Assembly (NCBI GenBank): GCA_947588815.1
Contig: CANQAG010000003.1
Location: 1 to 64,000, forward strand
Length of the DNA: 64,000 bases
Direction: 5' to 3'
Origin: an uncultured Bacilli bacterium
GTDB taxonomy: Bacteria > Bacillota_I > Bacilli_A > RFN20 > CAG-449
Part shown: positions 21,096 to 29,758 of the stretch, in pieces
How the letters are laid out: every line of letters begins with the position of its first letter
Position numbering within the stretch: the first letter of the stretch is position 1
The notes under the pieces: model-generated
Databases searched by the model: none
Told to the model about the DNA's origin: nothing
The model's input: the letters and a program-made list of their open reading frames with translations, nothing else
Made by a program: the position numbers and the translations under genes

Positions 21096-21683
21096 TCAAC
21101 GATCTTTCGCGGCTTTTACAATTTTAGTTAATATTCTTAATAAATAGATGAGCAAGAAAGCTAAGCCAAAAATTCCGCATCCCAAATATCCATTATAGAA
21201 GAAGTCATTTTTTATCATGGTGCCCATTAATTCGGAACCGCACATGACACCAAGACCTAAAAAAGCTGAAAAGATTACCCACCTTATAGGGTGAGTTTCC
21301 TCACGAACTTCTTTAACAACTTCAATTTCCGGGGATCCTAAAAAATGCTGAATGAACCTATATTTATATTCATCATAATAATGCTTTTCCCAAGATAAAT
21401 CCGCAAATAAATACATAAAGTAAATGGTTGCTCCAAGCCAAATGATACCCGCGTTTTTCCACCAATCCGTACCAATAAAAGGACGCATATCTAAGTCAGG
21501 ATCTATCTCGGCATTTGCAAAACCAAAATAACAGAAGATAGCGATACCGGCAATCATAAAGATTTGCCGAATAATCCCAATGGACGAAGTAAAAAAGTAG
21601 ATAAATTTAAAGATAATCACAAAGATAAAGGCGACAATTGCCATTCCCCAAGGAGTGAAAAGAAAAGTTTCAAAAGCTTCCAT
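21096..21683 (-). CDS. Membrane protein of unknown function
   Basis: 195 residues with about five hydrophobic segments (approximately 12-32, 36-54, 75-93, 131-150 and 165-185) and a charged stretch around 98-130 (EKHYYDEYKYRF, then EVVKEVREETHP) that should face the cytoplasm. I do not recognise the family. It has a plausible ribosome binding site (AAAGGA) seven bases before the ATG. It follows prs on the same strand, separated by a weak hairpin. No neighbour gives a firm hint of function. Confidence 0.7.
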   Translation of the reverse strand: MEAFETFLFTPWGMAIVAFIFVIIFKFIYFFTSSIGIIRQIFMIAGIAIFCYFGFANAEIDPDLDMRPFIGTDWWKNAGIIWLGATIYFMYLFADLSWEKHYYDEYKYRFIQHFLGSPEIEVVKEVREETHPIRWVIFSAFLGLGVMCGSELMGTMIKNDFFYNGYLGCGIFGLAFLLIYLLRILTKIVKAAKDR

Positions 21684-21752
21684 AAATAAATCCTTTCTTA
21701 ACCATGATATTTAATCAAACGATAAATAGGAGCAAACAAAATGATATCTTGT

Positions 21753-21773
21753 AAACGACCACAGAGGTCATTT
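21753..21773 (-). terminator. Weak hairpin after prs
   Basis: Minus strand stem AAATGACC / GGTCGTTT (one G-U pair, loop of 5) directly after the prs stop. It lacks a proper T-run, so it may be an attenuator or RNA-stability element rather than a terminator. Confidence 0.35.
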
Positions 21774-22736
21774 TTACTTAGCGTGATTGTACAAATCGTA
21801 TACGATTGAAACCGCTTGTCCTGTTTCAACATGTTCGATGACTTTGGCAAGCATCGGAGCCAAGGAAAGCACTTTTACTTTTTCAACGCACATTTCTTGC
21901 TTAAGAGGAATAGAATTTGTAACAACCACTTCATCAAACACGTCCGCTAAAACTCGATCATAAGCATTTTTAGAAAAAACCGGGTGAGTACAAGCAAGTT
22001 TAATCGATTTTGCACCGTGTTTTTTTAGTGCTAAAGCTCCGGCATAGCAAGAACCTCCGGTATCAACCATATCGTCAATAATAATACAATCCTTATTTTC
22101 AACATTACCGACTATGTTCATCACTTCTGCTTCATTTGGCTTAGTTCTTCTTTTATCGATAATCGCTAAAGGAACATTTAAGCGTTCCGCAACTTTTCTT
22201 GCTCGATTGACACCACCATGGTCCGGCGAAACAACTACAAGGTTTTCAAAATCCAGCTTTTGTTTCCAAAAATAATCGGCAATGAGCGGAATTGCAGTCA
22301 ATTCATCAACTAGACAAGAGAAAAATCCTTGAATTTGCGGAGCATGTAAATCGACCGTAATTACTCGATCAACTCCTGTCACTTTGATTAAATCAGCGAC
22401 AAGTCGCGCTGTAATCGGTTGTCGTGGTTTTGATTTTCGATCTTGCCTTGCATATCCAAAATAAGGTATGACAAGATTTATTTGTCGGGCCGAGCCTCGT
22501 TTTAACGCATCGGCAAATATTAAAATTTCAAATAAATGCTCAGTAACCGGCGAACAGGTTGATTGAATAACATAGACATCTTTATCTCTTACAGTATCAA
22601 GCGGTTCACAAATAATTTCGCCATCTGCAAAATGACTAACTGAACACTCACTTACTTTCATGCCAAGATTTTTAGCAATTTCTTCAGTAAGTTCTTTATT
22701 GGCGGTCAATGAATAAATTACTGCGTTGTCTAACAT
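21774..22736 (-). CDS. prs: Ribose-phosphate pyrophosphokinase
   Basis: Makes PRPP from ribose 5-phosphate and ATP for nucleotide, His and Trp synthesis. The 320 residues are typical. Seen are the flexible-loop region YARQDRKSKPRQPI, the DLHAPQIQGFF motif, VVSPDHGGVNRA and the PRPP-binding loop CIIIDDMVDTGGS. GGAGG lies six bases before the ATG, immediately after the stop of the truncated GlmU-derived gene, so the two are probably cotranscribed, as glmU-prs is in Bacillus. Confidence 0.97.
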   Translation of the reverse strand: MLDNAVIYSLTANKELTEEIAKNLGMKVSECSVSHFADGEIICEPLDTVRDKDVYVIQSTCSPVTEHLFEILIFADALKRGSARQINLVIPYFGYARQDRKSKPRQPITARLVADLIKVTGVDRVITVDLHAPQIQGFFSCLVDELTAIPLIADYFWKQKLDFENLVVVSPDHGGVNRARKVAERLNVPLAIIDKRRTKPNEAEVMNIVGNVENKDCIIIDDMVDTGGSCYAGALALKKHGAKSIKLACTHPVFSKNAYDRVLADVFDEVVVTNSIPLKQEMCVEKVKVLSLAPMLAKVIEHVETGQAVSIVYDLYNHAK

Positions 22737-22751
22737 GCCGTTCCTCCTTAG

Positions 22752-23513
22752 TTATGTTTTGAAAACTTCATCGTCAGATTCTTTCAAATTAGCGAAAGGT
22801 CCGATAGTTTCGTTGCTTCCTACAACAACATTTAAAAGTTTTGAAAGAGTGATATTATTATAATCTTTGATTATTGAATTTTCTATAACAGAATGTGGTC
22901 CGATTATATTTTTTTGACCGATTATCGTTTTTCCATATAATATTGTTCCGGGTAATATATGATTTTGACCACCAAACACCACTAACGGAGAAATATATGT
23001 GTGTGTCGGATCATCAAAAACGACACCATATTTTATCCATTTATTTATTGTTTGATTATTCATGCGTTGCAAATACTTTGCACGATCGACATTGTCAAAC
23101 ATATCATAAGTTTTTATTCTATCTTTAATAATTTTATACATATTATAGTTTTGATTATAGATTGTACACACTTCTTGTTTTTTTGAATTCAATAATTGAA
23201 TTTTACCTTTTTTAAGTTTTGTCAATTTGTTAAACATTTTTTCGTCATCTAATAAATAACGACCGTTATAGGCAATAATTTGTTTGTATTTATTTACGAA
23301 AGTAAATTTAGTATTATCTGAAACCAATTTTATAGAATCTTTAAAAGCTGTTTGTTTTAAAAGTTCATCTTCAGTTTCAATCATCAAATCGTATGAAGCA
23401 TTAATTTTAAAATATTCATAAAGCGGTACCCCATACGGATAATAAAAAATCTTACTTTCATCCTTTTCGAGTTTTGGATATAGTAAGATAATTAATCGAT
23501 CATAAACTTTCAT
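22752..23513 (-). CDS. Truncated, divergent GlmU-derived protein
   Basis: Bifunctional GlmU (about 455 residues) makes UDP-GlcNAc and is normally encoded just before prs. This 253-residue product occupies that place. Its residues about 145-240 still align by eye with the GlmU linker and first left-handed beta-helix coils (FDDPTHTYISPLVVFGG, IIGQKNIIGPHSVIENS, VVVGSNETIGPFANLKE). The N-terminal half lacks the glycine-rich nucleotide motif (LAAGxGTRM), and the protein stops right after GPFA, before all acetyltransferase catalytic residues. No clear ribosome binding site is seen. It should not be catalytically active as GlmU; a structural or regulatory role, or decay, is possible. Confidence 0.72.
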   Translation of the reverse strand: MKVYDRLIILLYPKLEKDESKIFYYPYGVPLYEYFKINASYDLMIETEDELLKQTAFKDSIKLVSDNTKFTFVNKYKQIIAYNGRYLLDDEKMFNKLTKLKKGKIQLLNSKKQEVCTIYNQNYNMYKIIKDRIKTYDMFDNVDRAKYLQRMNNQTINKWIKYGVVFDDPTHTYISPLVVFGGQNHILPGTILYGKTIIGQKNIIGPHSVIENSIIKDYNNITLSKLLNVVVGSNETIGPFANLKESDDEVFKT

Positions 23514-23531
23514 ATTACATAATATGATATT

Positions 23532-24389
23532 TTAAGACAATGTTTCGGTAATTTTTGTAAAATATGCAAGGGATCTAATTTCAATTTCTGCTTTTTGCAA
23601 AGCTTTTAAATCTTTAGATAGACAAACCACACAAGTACCAGAACCTGTCATTAAAACTTTATTAAACCCTAATTCCACCAATTTTTCTTTAATCTTCTGG
23701 ACTGAAGGCATTCGTATAAATGCCGGTTTTTCAAGGGCGTTGATCATATTGCTCGCAATTATTTGATCGTCACCTTTTCGCAAAGCTTCTTTTAATTCTC
23801 CCATGTCAACTTTTTTATCAATTTGCATCGTATCATAATCATTAAAAATTTGTCTGGTAGATAATCCTTCTTTGGGTTTAGCTAACAAAACATAATATCG
23901 GTCATGACATTTAATTTCCTCTAATTTTTCACCAATACCGGTAACATAGGCTGGGCGATTGAATAAGCAAAAAGGAACATCCGCACCTATTTGATAAGCG
24001 ATTTCAATTAATTCTTCGCGGGACAGATTTAACTTCAAGATGCGATTAAGCGCATTAATCACTGCAGCAGCATCGGCAGAACCACCACCCAAACCGGCAG
24101 AAAGAGGAATAATTTTATGTATGTGTATTCTAAATTCTTGCTTAAAATTAAATTTTTGTTTCATGAGGGCAAAAGCTTTATGTACAAGATTTGTTTCATC
24201 AGTAGGAACCGAGATATCATCGCAAGTGATAAATGTTCCACCATAATTTGAAGGAATAATTTCGACTTCCACTCGATCATGTAAATCTAAAGGTAACATA
24301 ATAGATTCCAGTAAATGATATCCATCGTCTCTTTTACCAACTACACCAAGCGCCAAATTTATTTTAGCGTGGGCCTTAACCATAAGCAT
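23532..24389 (-). CDS. ispE: 4-diphosphocytidyl-2-C-methyl-D-erythritol kinase
   Basis: GHMP kinase of the MEP pathway that phosphorylates CDP-methylerythritol, supplying isoprenoids including undecaprenyl phosphate. Motifs: AKINLALGVVGKRDDGYH at the N-terminus, ATP loop PLSAGLGGGSADAAA (about 94-108) and the C-terminal LMTGSGTCVV. About 285 residues. Three in-frame ATGs lie close together; the middle one (24389) is eight bases from GGAGG and is preferred. It overlaps the end of yabG by 14 bases. Confidence 0.95.
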   Translation of the reverse strand: MLMVKAHAKINLALGVVGKRDDGYHLLESIMLPLDLHDRVEVEIIPSNYGGTFITCDDISVPTDETNLVHKAFALMKQKFNFKQEFRIHIHKIIPLSAGLGGGSADAAAVINALNRILKLNLSREELIEIAYQIGADVPFCLFNRPAYVTGIGEKLEEIKCHDRYYVLLAKPKEGLSTRQIFNDYDTMQIDKKVDMGELKEALRKGDDQIIASNMINALEKPAFIRMPSVQKIKEKLVELGFNKVLMTGSGTCVVCLSKDLKALQKAEIEIRSLAYFTKITETLS

Positions 24390-25149
24390 TAGCATTTCCT
24401 CCTAAAAAGGTTCTGCGTGCGCGTCCTCTCGTTTCCAATCCTCCCATTTCTTTGGAAATGGTGCTTTGAAGAATATCGTTAATATCCGCGTATTCAGTAA
24501 CTCTAATAGAAGCTATTTGACTTGCTATAATCACCGGATCCAAAAGATGAATATTTTTTCTCGCGGGCGAAGAAGCAAAGTTAGCGCCAACATCGATCAA
24601 CGCTTCATAATAGCTTTGACAGGCTCCAGCAACGATCACTAGCGAATCTTTATCAGAAACAACCTTTCGTGCTTCTAACACTGCATTGACAAAATTACTC
24701 GAATTGCGATAAGAAGTCAAGTTATACAATTCATTTTTATTATTTGTTTTTAATGAATCGTGTCCTGTAAGAACTAAAACGTCAGGATGATGTTTATTTA
24801 TTAATGAAGCGACAACCGCTGACATTCGGCTTTCTTCAACATGATAACCAATGGCTTTTAAGTCATAAGTTTGATAAGCTTTCATCGCTTTTTTTAAATA
24901 ATATTCATCACCATCTAGATGAAGGATTTTTCCTTCCACCAAATTTTGGGCACGATTTCTTTCAAGTGCGGGCAAGGTAACTTTGATTTTGTCTTCTAAT
25001 TTATATGGGCGTAAATCTTTCTCATCGGCATCACAAATCAAGCGAACCACTTCGCCTTTTAAAAGACATTTCCCATCTTTGATTTCAACGATTCTAAAAA
25101 TGACATCGTGCTGATGAGAATATCGTGTCACTAAATCTCCTATTTGCAT
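24376..25149 (-). CDS. yabG: Sporulation-specific protease YabG
   Basis: Cysteine protease that trims spore coat proteins in Bacillus and Clostridioides. The 257-residue product keeps the family N-terminus (MQIGDLVTRYSHQHDVIFRI), the KILHLDGDEYYL block and the proposed catalytic pair His130 (VLTGHDS) and Cys177 (AGACQSYYEAL), and ends with GGLETRGRARR. ATG 25149 is chosen because AAAGGTGA lies just upstream. Veg and the small acid-soluble protein gene that usually follow yabG are missing; it is joined straight to ispE. Confidence 0.94.
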   Translation of the reverse strand: MQIGDLVTRYSHQHDVIFRIVEIKDGKCLLKGEVVRLICDADEKDLRPYKLEDKIKVTLPALERNRAQNLVEGKILHLDGDEYYLKKAMKAYQTYDLKAIGYHVEESRMSAVVASLINKHHPDVLVLTGHDSLKTNNKNELYNLTSYRNSSNFVNAVLEARKVVSDKDSLVIVAGACQSYYEALIDVGANFASSPARKNIHLLDPVIIASQIASIRVTEYADINDILQSTISKEMGGLETRGRARRTFLGGNANAYG

Positions 25150-25184
25150 TTTAATCACCTTTGTATATATATGAAAAAGATGAT

Positions 25185-25994
25185 TTATTTTACCTCAATT
25201 AATTTTAAATAATCCTTTAACGTCAATTCTTCTGCTCGAATCGTACCATTCAGTTTCGCTCTTGCTAACCACGCTTCAGTATATTCTTTTCCAAAATAAA
25301 CTTTTAAATTGTTAAAAAGAGTCTTCCTTCGCATTGCAAAAGATTTTTTCAATAAATCTTTAAGTTCCTCAGCAACATTCGGATCATATTCTTGATTAAA
25401 TTTAAGCAATAAAACAACACTATCGACATGCGGAGAAGGAATATAGGCTTCATGATTGACTTTACTGACTAATTCCAATTTTCCGATATACTCAATAAGG
25501 ATATTCAAAGGACCATAATCTTTGCCATCTTTAGCTTTCAAGCGTTCATAAACTTCTTTTTGAATCATAAATTCAAATAAAACCGGTCTAAAAGGAGCGC
25601 ATGCTATTTTTTCAATAATGGGACTAGTGATATTATAAGGGACATTTGAAACAAATTTTACCTTCATGTCTTTAAAGGCCAGCAAATCTTCTTTCAAAAA
25701 ATCCTGATTTTTTATAACTATTGCAGTATCTTTAAAAACTTCATTCAAATGATTTACCATATCTTTATCAATTTCATAAAGGATCACTTTGTCGGTTTTC
25801 GAGATTAACAATTCACTTAAAGCGCCTAGTCCCGGCCCAATTTCAACAATTGTATCATTTTCAGCAATTTCTAAATTATCGATAATTTTTTGTGCAACAT
25901 TTGAATCAATCAAAAAGTTTTGTGAAAATACTTTTTTTGGTCGCATCGCTTTTTGTTTTAAGGTTTTTAAAACATATTCTTTAGAACAAATCAT
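25185..25994 (-). CDS. rsmA: 16S rRNA adenine dimethyltransferase
   Basis: KsgA-type enzyme that dimethylates two adjacent adenines in the 3' hairpin of 16S rRNA. SAM motif I is VEIGPGLGALSELL (50-63) and the catalytic motif is NVPYNITSP. The 269 residues are normal. GGAG lies eight bases before ATG 25994, which overlaps the end of rnmV by 14 bases. tatD-rnmV-rsmA is a conserved Firmicutes cluster for RNA maturation. Confidence 0.96.
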   Translation of the reverse strand: MICSKEYVLKTLKQKAMRPKKVFSQNFLIDSNVAQKIIDNLEIAENDTIVEIGPGLGALSELLISKTDKVILYEIDKDMVNHLNEVFKDTAIVIKNQDFLKEDLLAFKDMKVKFVSNVPYNITSPIIEKIACAPFRPVLFEFMIQKEVYERLKAKDGKDYGPLNILIEYIGKLELVSKVNHEAYIPSPHVDSVVLLLKFNQEYDPNVAEELKDLLKKSFAMRRKTLFNNLKVYFGKEYTEAWLARAKLNGTIRAEELTLKDYLKLIEVK

Positions 25995-26541
25995 CACTAT
26001 TGCTCCTTAGATATTCAATAATTTCTTGGCGTGTTATTGAACTAGTATTTAATCTCTTTAAAAAAGTTTTAGCATTTCCATATCCCAGTTTAAAATTATC
26101 CATTAAATCATCCCTTAATTTTTTGGAATTTGATGAGCCTATTAATTTGTTTTGATACAAAAACTCTAAATCAAAAACTTGTCGGTCAATTTCATGAAAA
26201 CTTACCGCATTTTTAATTGCCGTCAACAATTCTTCGGTTTCACATTCTGCGACACCGAGTTTTTTTCCTTTAATGGATTTTTCTTTTCTTACGAAAGCAT
26301 GCTTGGCATTTGGTAATTCCTTCGCCAACTGATCGCGAATGCGAAGTCCTGGATAATCCGGATCTGTTAAAATTAAAATATCGCAACTTTGAGGAAGATT
26401 TTTTAAATATTCAATGGTTTTTGATGGTACTTCAGAGCCATTGGTAATCACAAATTCACAATCAAAATATGACGACAATCGCGCAACGTCGCTTTTTCCT
26501 TCTACAACGATTACTTGATGAGGAAGTCTTTCTTTATTCAA
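25981..26541 (-). CDS. rnmV: Ribonuclease M5
   Basis: Toprim nuclease that matures 5S rRNA. Conserved Toprim motifs are VIVVEGKSDVARL and ILILTDPDYPGLRIRDQ, followed by the basic KGKKLGVAECETEE stretch. The best start is TTG at 26541: it gives 186 residues, the usual size, lies ten bases from AAGGAGG, and overlaps the tatD stop (TTGAATAA). Another TTG sits six bases upstream; a longer ATG reading would extend far into tatD and adds no conserved sequence. Confidence 0.93.
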   Translation of the reverse strand: MNKERLPHQVIVVEGKSDVARLSSYFDCEFVITNGSEVPSKTIEYLKNLPQSCDILILTDPDYPGLRIRDQLAKELPNAKHAFVRKEKSIKGKKLGVAECETEELLTAIKNAVSFHEIDRQVFDLEFLYQNKLIGSSNSKKLRDDLMDNFKLGYGNAKTFLKRLNTSSITRQEIIEYLRSNSDDLF

Positions 26542-27295
26542 TGCCAAAAAACCTCCTTCCGTTTTGTTCGGTGATATCTGCGAGTTCTTGTTCATTAAGA
26601 CCTCTAATATCCGCAATTGCTTTAATGATGTATTTTAAGTTCAACGAATCATTCCTTTGACCCCGTTTAGGTTCCGGCGATAAATAGGGTGAATCAGTTT
26701 CTACTAAAAGACGCGTTAAAGGAACTTTTAATGCTACTTCTTTAGGAGTTTTAGCGTTTTTAAAAGTAACCGGTCCATCTAACCCGATATATAATCCTAA
26801 CAATAAAAATTTTTCCATCATTTCTAAAGAACCGGAATAACAATGTAACACCCCTCCATAAAGAGGTGGATATTGTTTAAGGATTTGATAAGTATCTTCG
26901 TGAGCGTCACGATCATGAATAATAATCGGCAATTTTATTAAATTAGCTTTTTGAATTTGCAAAATAAACGCTTCGCGTTGTCTTTTTCTTTCACTTTCAT
27001 CTTTTATCCAATAATAATCTAATCCGATTTCTCCAATCGCTTTAACTTTTGAAGAAGAACATAGATTAATAATCTTTTCGATTTCTTTTTGATAATCTTC
27101 TTTTACTTCAAGAGGGTGAAGACCTACCGCACAATACACATTTTTAAAAGATTCACTTAATTCAAGAGCTTTCAAAGAATTTGAATAGTTATCTCCCGGC
27201 ATCAACAATAGATTATTTTCCTCAAGACATTTTTCTATTATTTCTTGAGAGTTTTCAAACATGGCATCGTAAAGATGAGTGTGAGTATCGAACAT
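26534..27295 (-). CDS. tatD: TatD-family metal-dependent DNase
   Basis: Amidohydrolase-fold nuclease with 253 residues. Metal ligands are visible in FDTHTHLYD (residues 2-10), IGEIGLDYYW, PIIIHDRDAHEDT, GGVLHCYSG and LVETDSPYLSPEP. A ribosome binding site (TAGGAA) precedes the ATG and overlaps the end of mnmE. Upstream partner of rnmV and rsmA. Confidence 0.95.
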   Translation of the reverse strand: MFDTHTHLYDAMFENSQEIIEKCLEENNLLLMPGDNYSNSLKALELSESFKNVYCAVGLHPLEVKEDYQKEIEKIINLCSSSKVKAIGEIGLDYYWIKDESERKRQREAFILQIQKANLIKLPIIIHDRDAHEDTYQILKQYPPLYGGVLHCYSGSLEMMEKFLLLGLYIGLDGPVTFKNAKTPKEVALKVPLTRLLVETDSPYLSPEPKRGQRNDSLNLKYIIKAIADIRGLNEQELADITEQNGRRFFGIE

Positions 27296-27296
27296 T

Positions 27297-28622
27297 TTAT
27301 TTTCCTACGCAGAATCGTGCAAAGATCTCTTTTTCTAAATCGACACGAATTTCTCTTCCCAATAATTCATTAAGATAATCGTACGCACTTTTTATATGAA
27401 TGGACACCAAATCTAATGGTATCTGTGATCTTGATTCTTCAATCGCTTGATTTAATTCTTTTGCTGCTTTTTCAAGCAAAGCGATTTGTCTTGCAGAACA
27501 AAGCGAAGGTTTATTTGACGTAATATTATTTAAATGTAGCTCTTTTACAATCGCGTTTTTTAATGCTCCAATATCGTTATTTAATGCCGACACCTTTAAT
27601 TTATCATCGTTCGTATTATATAATAAATCGCTTTTATTATATACTGTTATTACATTTTTATTAAGTAACAATTTATCCAAATAGTCATTAGATTGTTGTT
27701 CATTTTGGTCTTTCACATAAATTACCAAATCGGCATCTTCAATATTTTTTATCGATCTTTGAATGCCTAACTGTTCAATCGGATCTATGGTTTCTCTAAT
27801 ACCGGCTGTATCGAAAAGATGAATTAACACACCTTCTAAAACGATTTCACCTTCGACTACATCGCGCGTAGTTCCAGGTATTGCTGTAACAATAGCCTTT
27901 TCTTCGGCGATAAGGGCATTGAGTAAAGAGGATTTACCAACATTAGGTTCTCCCACCAACGCTACTTTGACTCCTTCTAAAACGATGATGTTTTTCTTTC
28001 CGTCTTTAATTAAGTCATCAATCACATTTTGACAATTGATGATTTTACTTTGAATTTGTAAGTATGTTAATTCTTCGATATCTTTATATTCTGGATAATC
28101 GATGTTCACTTCAATATTAGCCAACAAAGAGGCCAAATCTTCGACTAAAGGGAACAATAATTTAGAAGTTTCACCTTTTAAAGCATTCAAAGAGAGATTT
28201 TTAGCACCATAGCTTTTAGCGTTAATCAAATCGTTTATGGCTTCGGCTTGAACTAAATCTATTTTCTGGTTGTAAAAAGCCCGACTTGTAAATTCGCCTC
28301 GTTCTGCATAGCGAGCTCCAAGTTTAATAATCATTTCAATTATTTGATTGGCAATCAACACTGATCCGTGGCAAGAAATTTCCGCCATATCTTCACCGGT
28401 AAAAGAATGAGGTCCTTGAAAAAAAGTCGCCATAACTTCATCGATCGTCTGTTCATCATTTGGATTAATAATTTTTCCATATCGAACATAATTTGGTTCA
28501 ATTTTGCGCCTGCTTTTAAATATGGCATCTAATATTTCTTCGGTCTTAGGACCACTCATTCTAATTATTGCCAAAGCACTTTTCAATGGTGGCGTTGCTA
28601 ACGCGACAATTGTATCAAACAT
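27297..28622 (-). CDS. mnmE: tRNA modification GTPase MnmE
   Basis: With MnmG it installs the carboxymethylaminomethyl group at U34 of tRNAs. Domains: N-terminal tetrahydrofolate-binding domain, helical domain, inserted G domain with P-loop GEPNVGKSSLLNAL (about 221-234) and DTAGIRET, and the C-terminal catalytic CVGK (438-441). The start at 28622 is fixed by AAGGAA and gives 441 residues. It overlaps the glycosyltransferase stop by one base (TAATG). mnmE is usually next to jag; here a glycosyltransferase is in between. Confidence 0.97.
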   Translation of the reverse strand: MFDTIVALATPPLKSALAIIRMSGPKTEEILDAIFKSRRKIEPNYVRYGKIINPNDEQTIDEVMATFFQGPHSFTGEDMAEISCHGSVLIANQIIEMIIKLGARYAERGEFTSRAFYNQKIDLVQAEAINDLINAKSYGAKNLSLNALKGETSKLLFPLVEDLASLLANIEVNIDYPEYKDIEELTYLQIQSKIINCQNVIDDLIKDGKKNIIVLEGVKVALVGEPNVGKSSLLNALIAEEKAIVTAIPGTTRDVVEGEIVLEGVLIHLFDTAGIRETIDPIEQLGIQRSIKNIEDADLVIYVKDQNEQQSNDYLDKLLLNKNVITVYNKSDLLYNTNDDKLKVSALNNDIGALKNAIVKELHLNNITSNKPSLCSARQIALLEKAAKELNQAIEESRSQIPLDLVSIHIKSAYDYLNELLGREIRVDLEKEIFARFCVGK

Positions 28623-29662
28623 TATTTTTGTTCCTTCTTTGCTTGATAAATACGCATATAATAATCCTTCCAAAGTTTTAAAACATTTTCTTTAGAATAG
28701 TAATTAGAAATATACTGAGATTTTAAAATTTCTTCTTTCAAATATTCGGGATCTTCTTTTAATTTGCGAATAATTTTAGAAAATCCTTCATTATCGTGAG
28801 CTTTGGTATATTGATCGAAAAGAATTTTTTGATAGAGATCTAAATCACGAAGTACGATAGGTTTTCTTACATTGACCGCTTCTAATATCGACATCGGGAA
28901 AAGTTCATTATAAGAAGGCATAAAGAGGCAATCGACCATATTATAGATTTCATTCATTTCTTCTCTTTTGATAATTCCGATAAATTTTACATTTTGCGGA
29001 GGATTATCGATTATTTGTTTTAATTCTTTATAGCCATCGGTAATTTTTCCAAAGGAAAAACCTCCAGCCCAAACAAAAGTAATATCAGGATTTTTTTTAG
29101 CAACTTCCACGAAATCTAGAACTCCTTTACGATATTGAACTTGTCCAACACCAAGCACCACAAATGCCTCTTGCGGAATTTCGTATTTTTCTCTGATTTC
29201 TTTTACCTTATCTTTATCCATCTGATAAAAATCTTCATGAGAGACAAAGTTAGGGATATAGGTGATTCTTTCTTTAGCAATCCCTAATTCTACTAAAGGA
29301 TCGATAAAAATCGGATTGACAACAACAATTTCGTCAGCTTTTTTATAGAAACTTTTAACATATCTTTTAAAGATATTAAAGAATAAACGGGGCAATTTAA
29401 TTGAACCGTCTAAAGTATCCGGTAAAAAGTGCACGTATGCGACATGAACCGCTTTTTTATCAGTGATCATTTTTAAATAGTAGGTCGGATTTACGGTATG
29501 AATATGAATAATATCAAATTTACCATGCTTATTGATTGAAACATCAAAAAGATCATTAGCTCCTTCTTTGATTAAGTTTACTTGTTCTTTATATGCCGAA
29601 GCAACCCCTTGGCCATCTACCGTATCTGCTTTTGACAGCATATTGATTCTAATTTTATCCAT
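28622..29662 (-). CDS. GT4-family glycosyltransferase
   Basis: 346-residue GT-B fold glycosyltransferase. The N-terminal acceptor domain holds FDIIHIHTVNPTYYLKM, and the C-terminal donor domain has VLGVGQVQYRKGVLDFVE, the EEMNEIYNMVDCLFMPSYNE region and ELFPMSILEAV with the E-x7-E motif. The N-terminus (MLSKADTVDGQGVASAY) recalls Gram-positive glycolipid glycosyltransferases, so a diacylglycerol-based acceptor is possible, but I cannot fix the substrate. It is inserted between jag and mnmE and separated from jag by a terminator. Confidence 0.85.
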   Translation of the reverse strand: MDKIRINMLSKADTVDGQGVASAYKEQVNLIKEGANDLFDVSINKHGKFDIIHIHTVNPTYYLKMITDKKAVHVAYVHFLPDTLDGSIKLPRLFFNIFKRYVKSFYKKADEIVVVNPIFIDPLVELGIAKERITYIPNFVSHEDFYQMDKDKVKEIREKYEIPQEAFVVLGVGQVQYRKGVLDFVEVAKKNPDITFVWAGGFSFGKITDGYKELKQIIDNPPQNVKFIGIIKREEMNEIYNMVDCLFMPSYNELFPMSILEAVNVRKPIVLRDLDLYQKILFDQYTKAHDNEGFSKIIRKLKEDPEYLKEEILKSQYISNYYSKENVLKLWKDYYMRIYQAKKEQK

Positions 29663-29723
29663 AACGACACCTCAATTTTAAATTATACAATATTAATTTA
29701 AGCATTAAAATATCCCATTACAT

Positions 29724-29753
29724 TAAAACCCCCATTCAGTTGAAAGGGGGTTG
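29724..29753 (-). terminator. Intrinsic terminator after jag
   Basis: Minus strand stem AACCCCC / GGGGGTT (29746-29752 with 29727-29733) followed by a short T-run. It ends the rpmH-rnpA-yidC-jag unit. Confidence 0.8.
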
Positions 29754-29758
29754 CGTTG

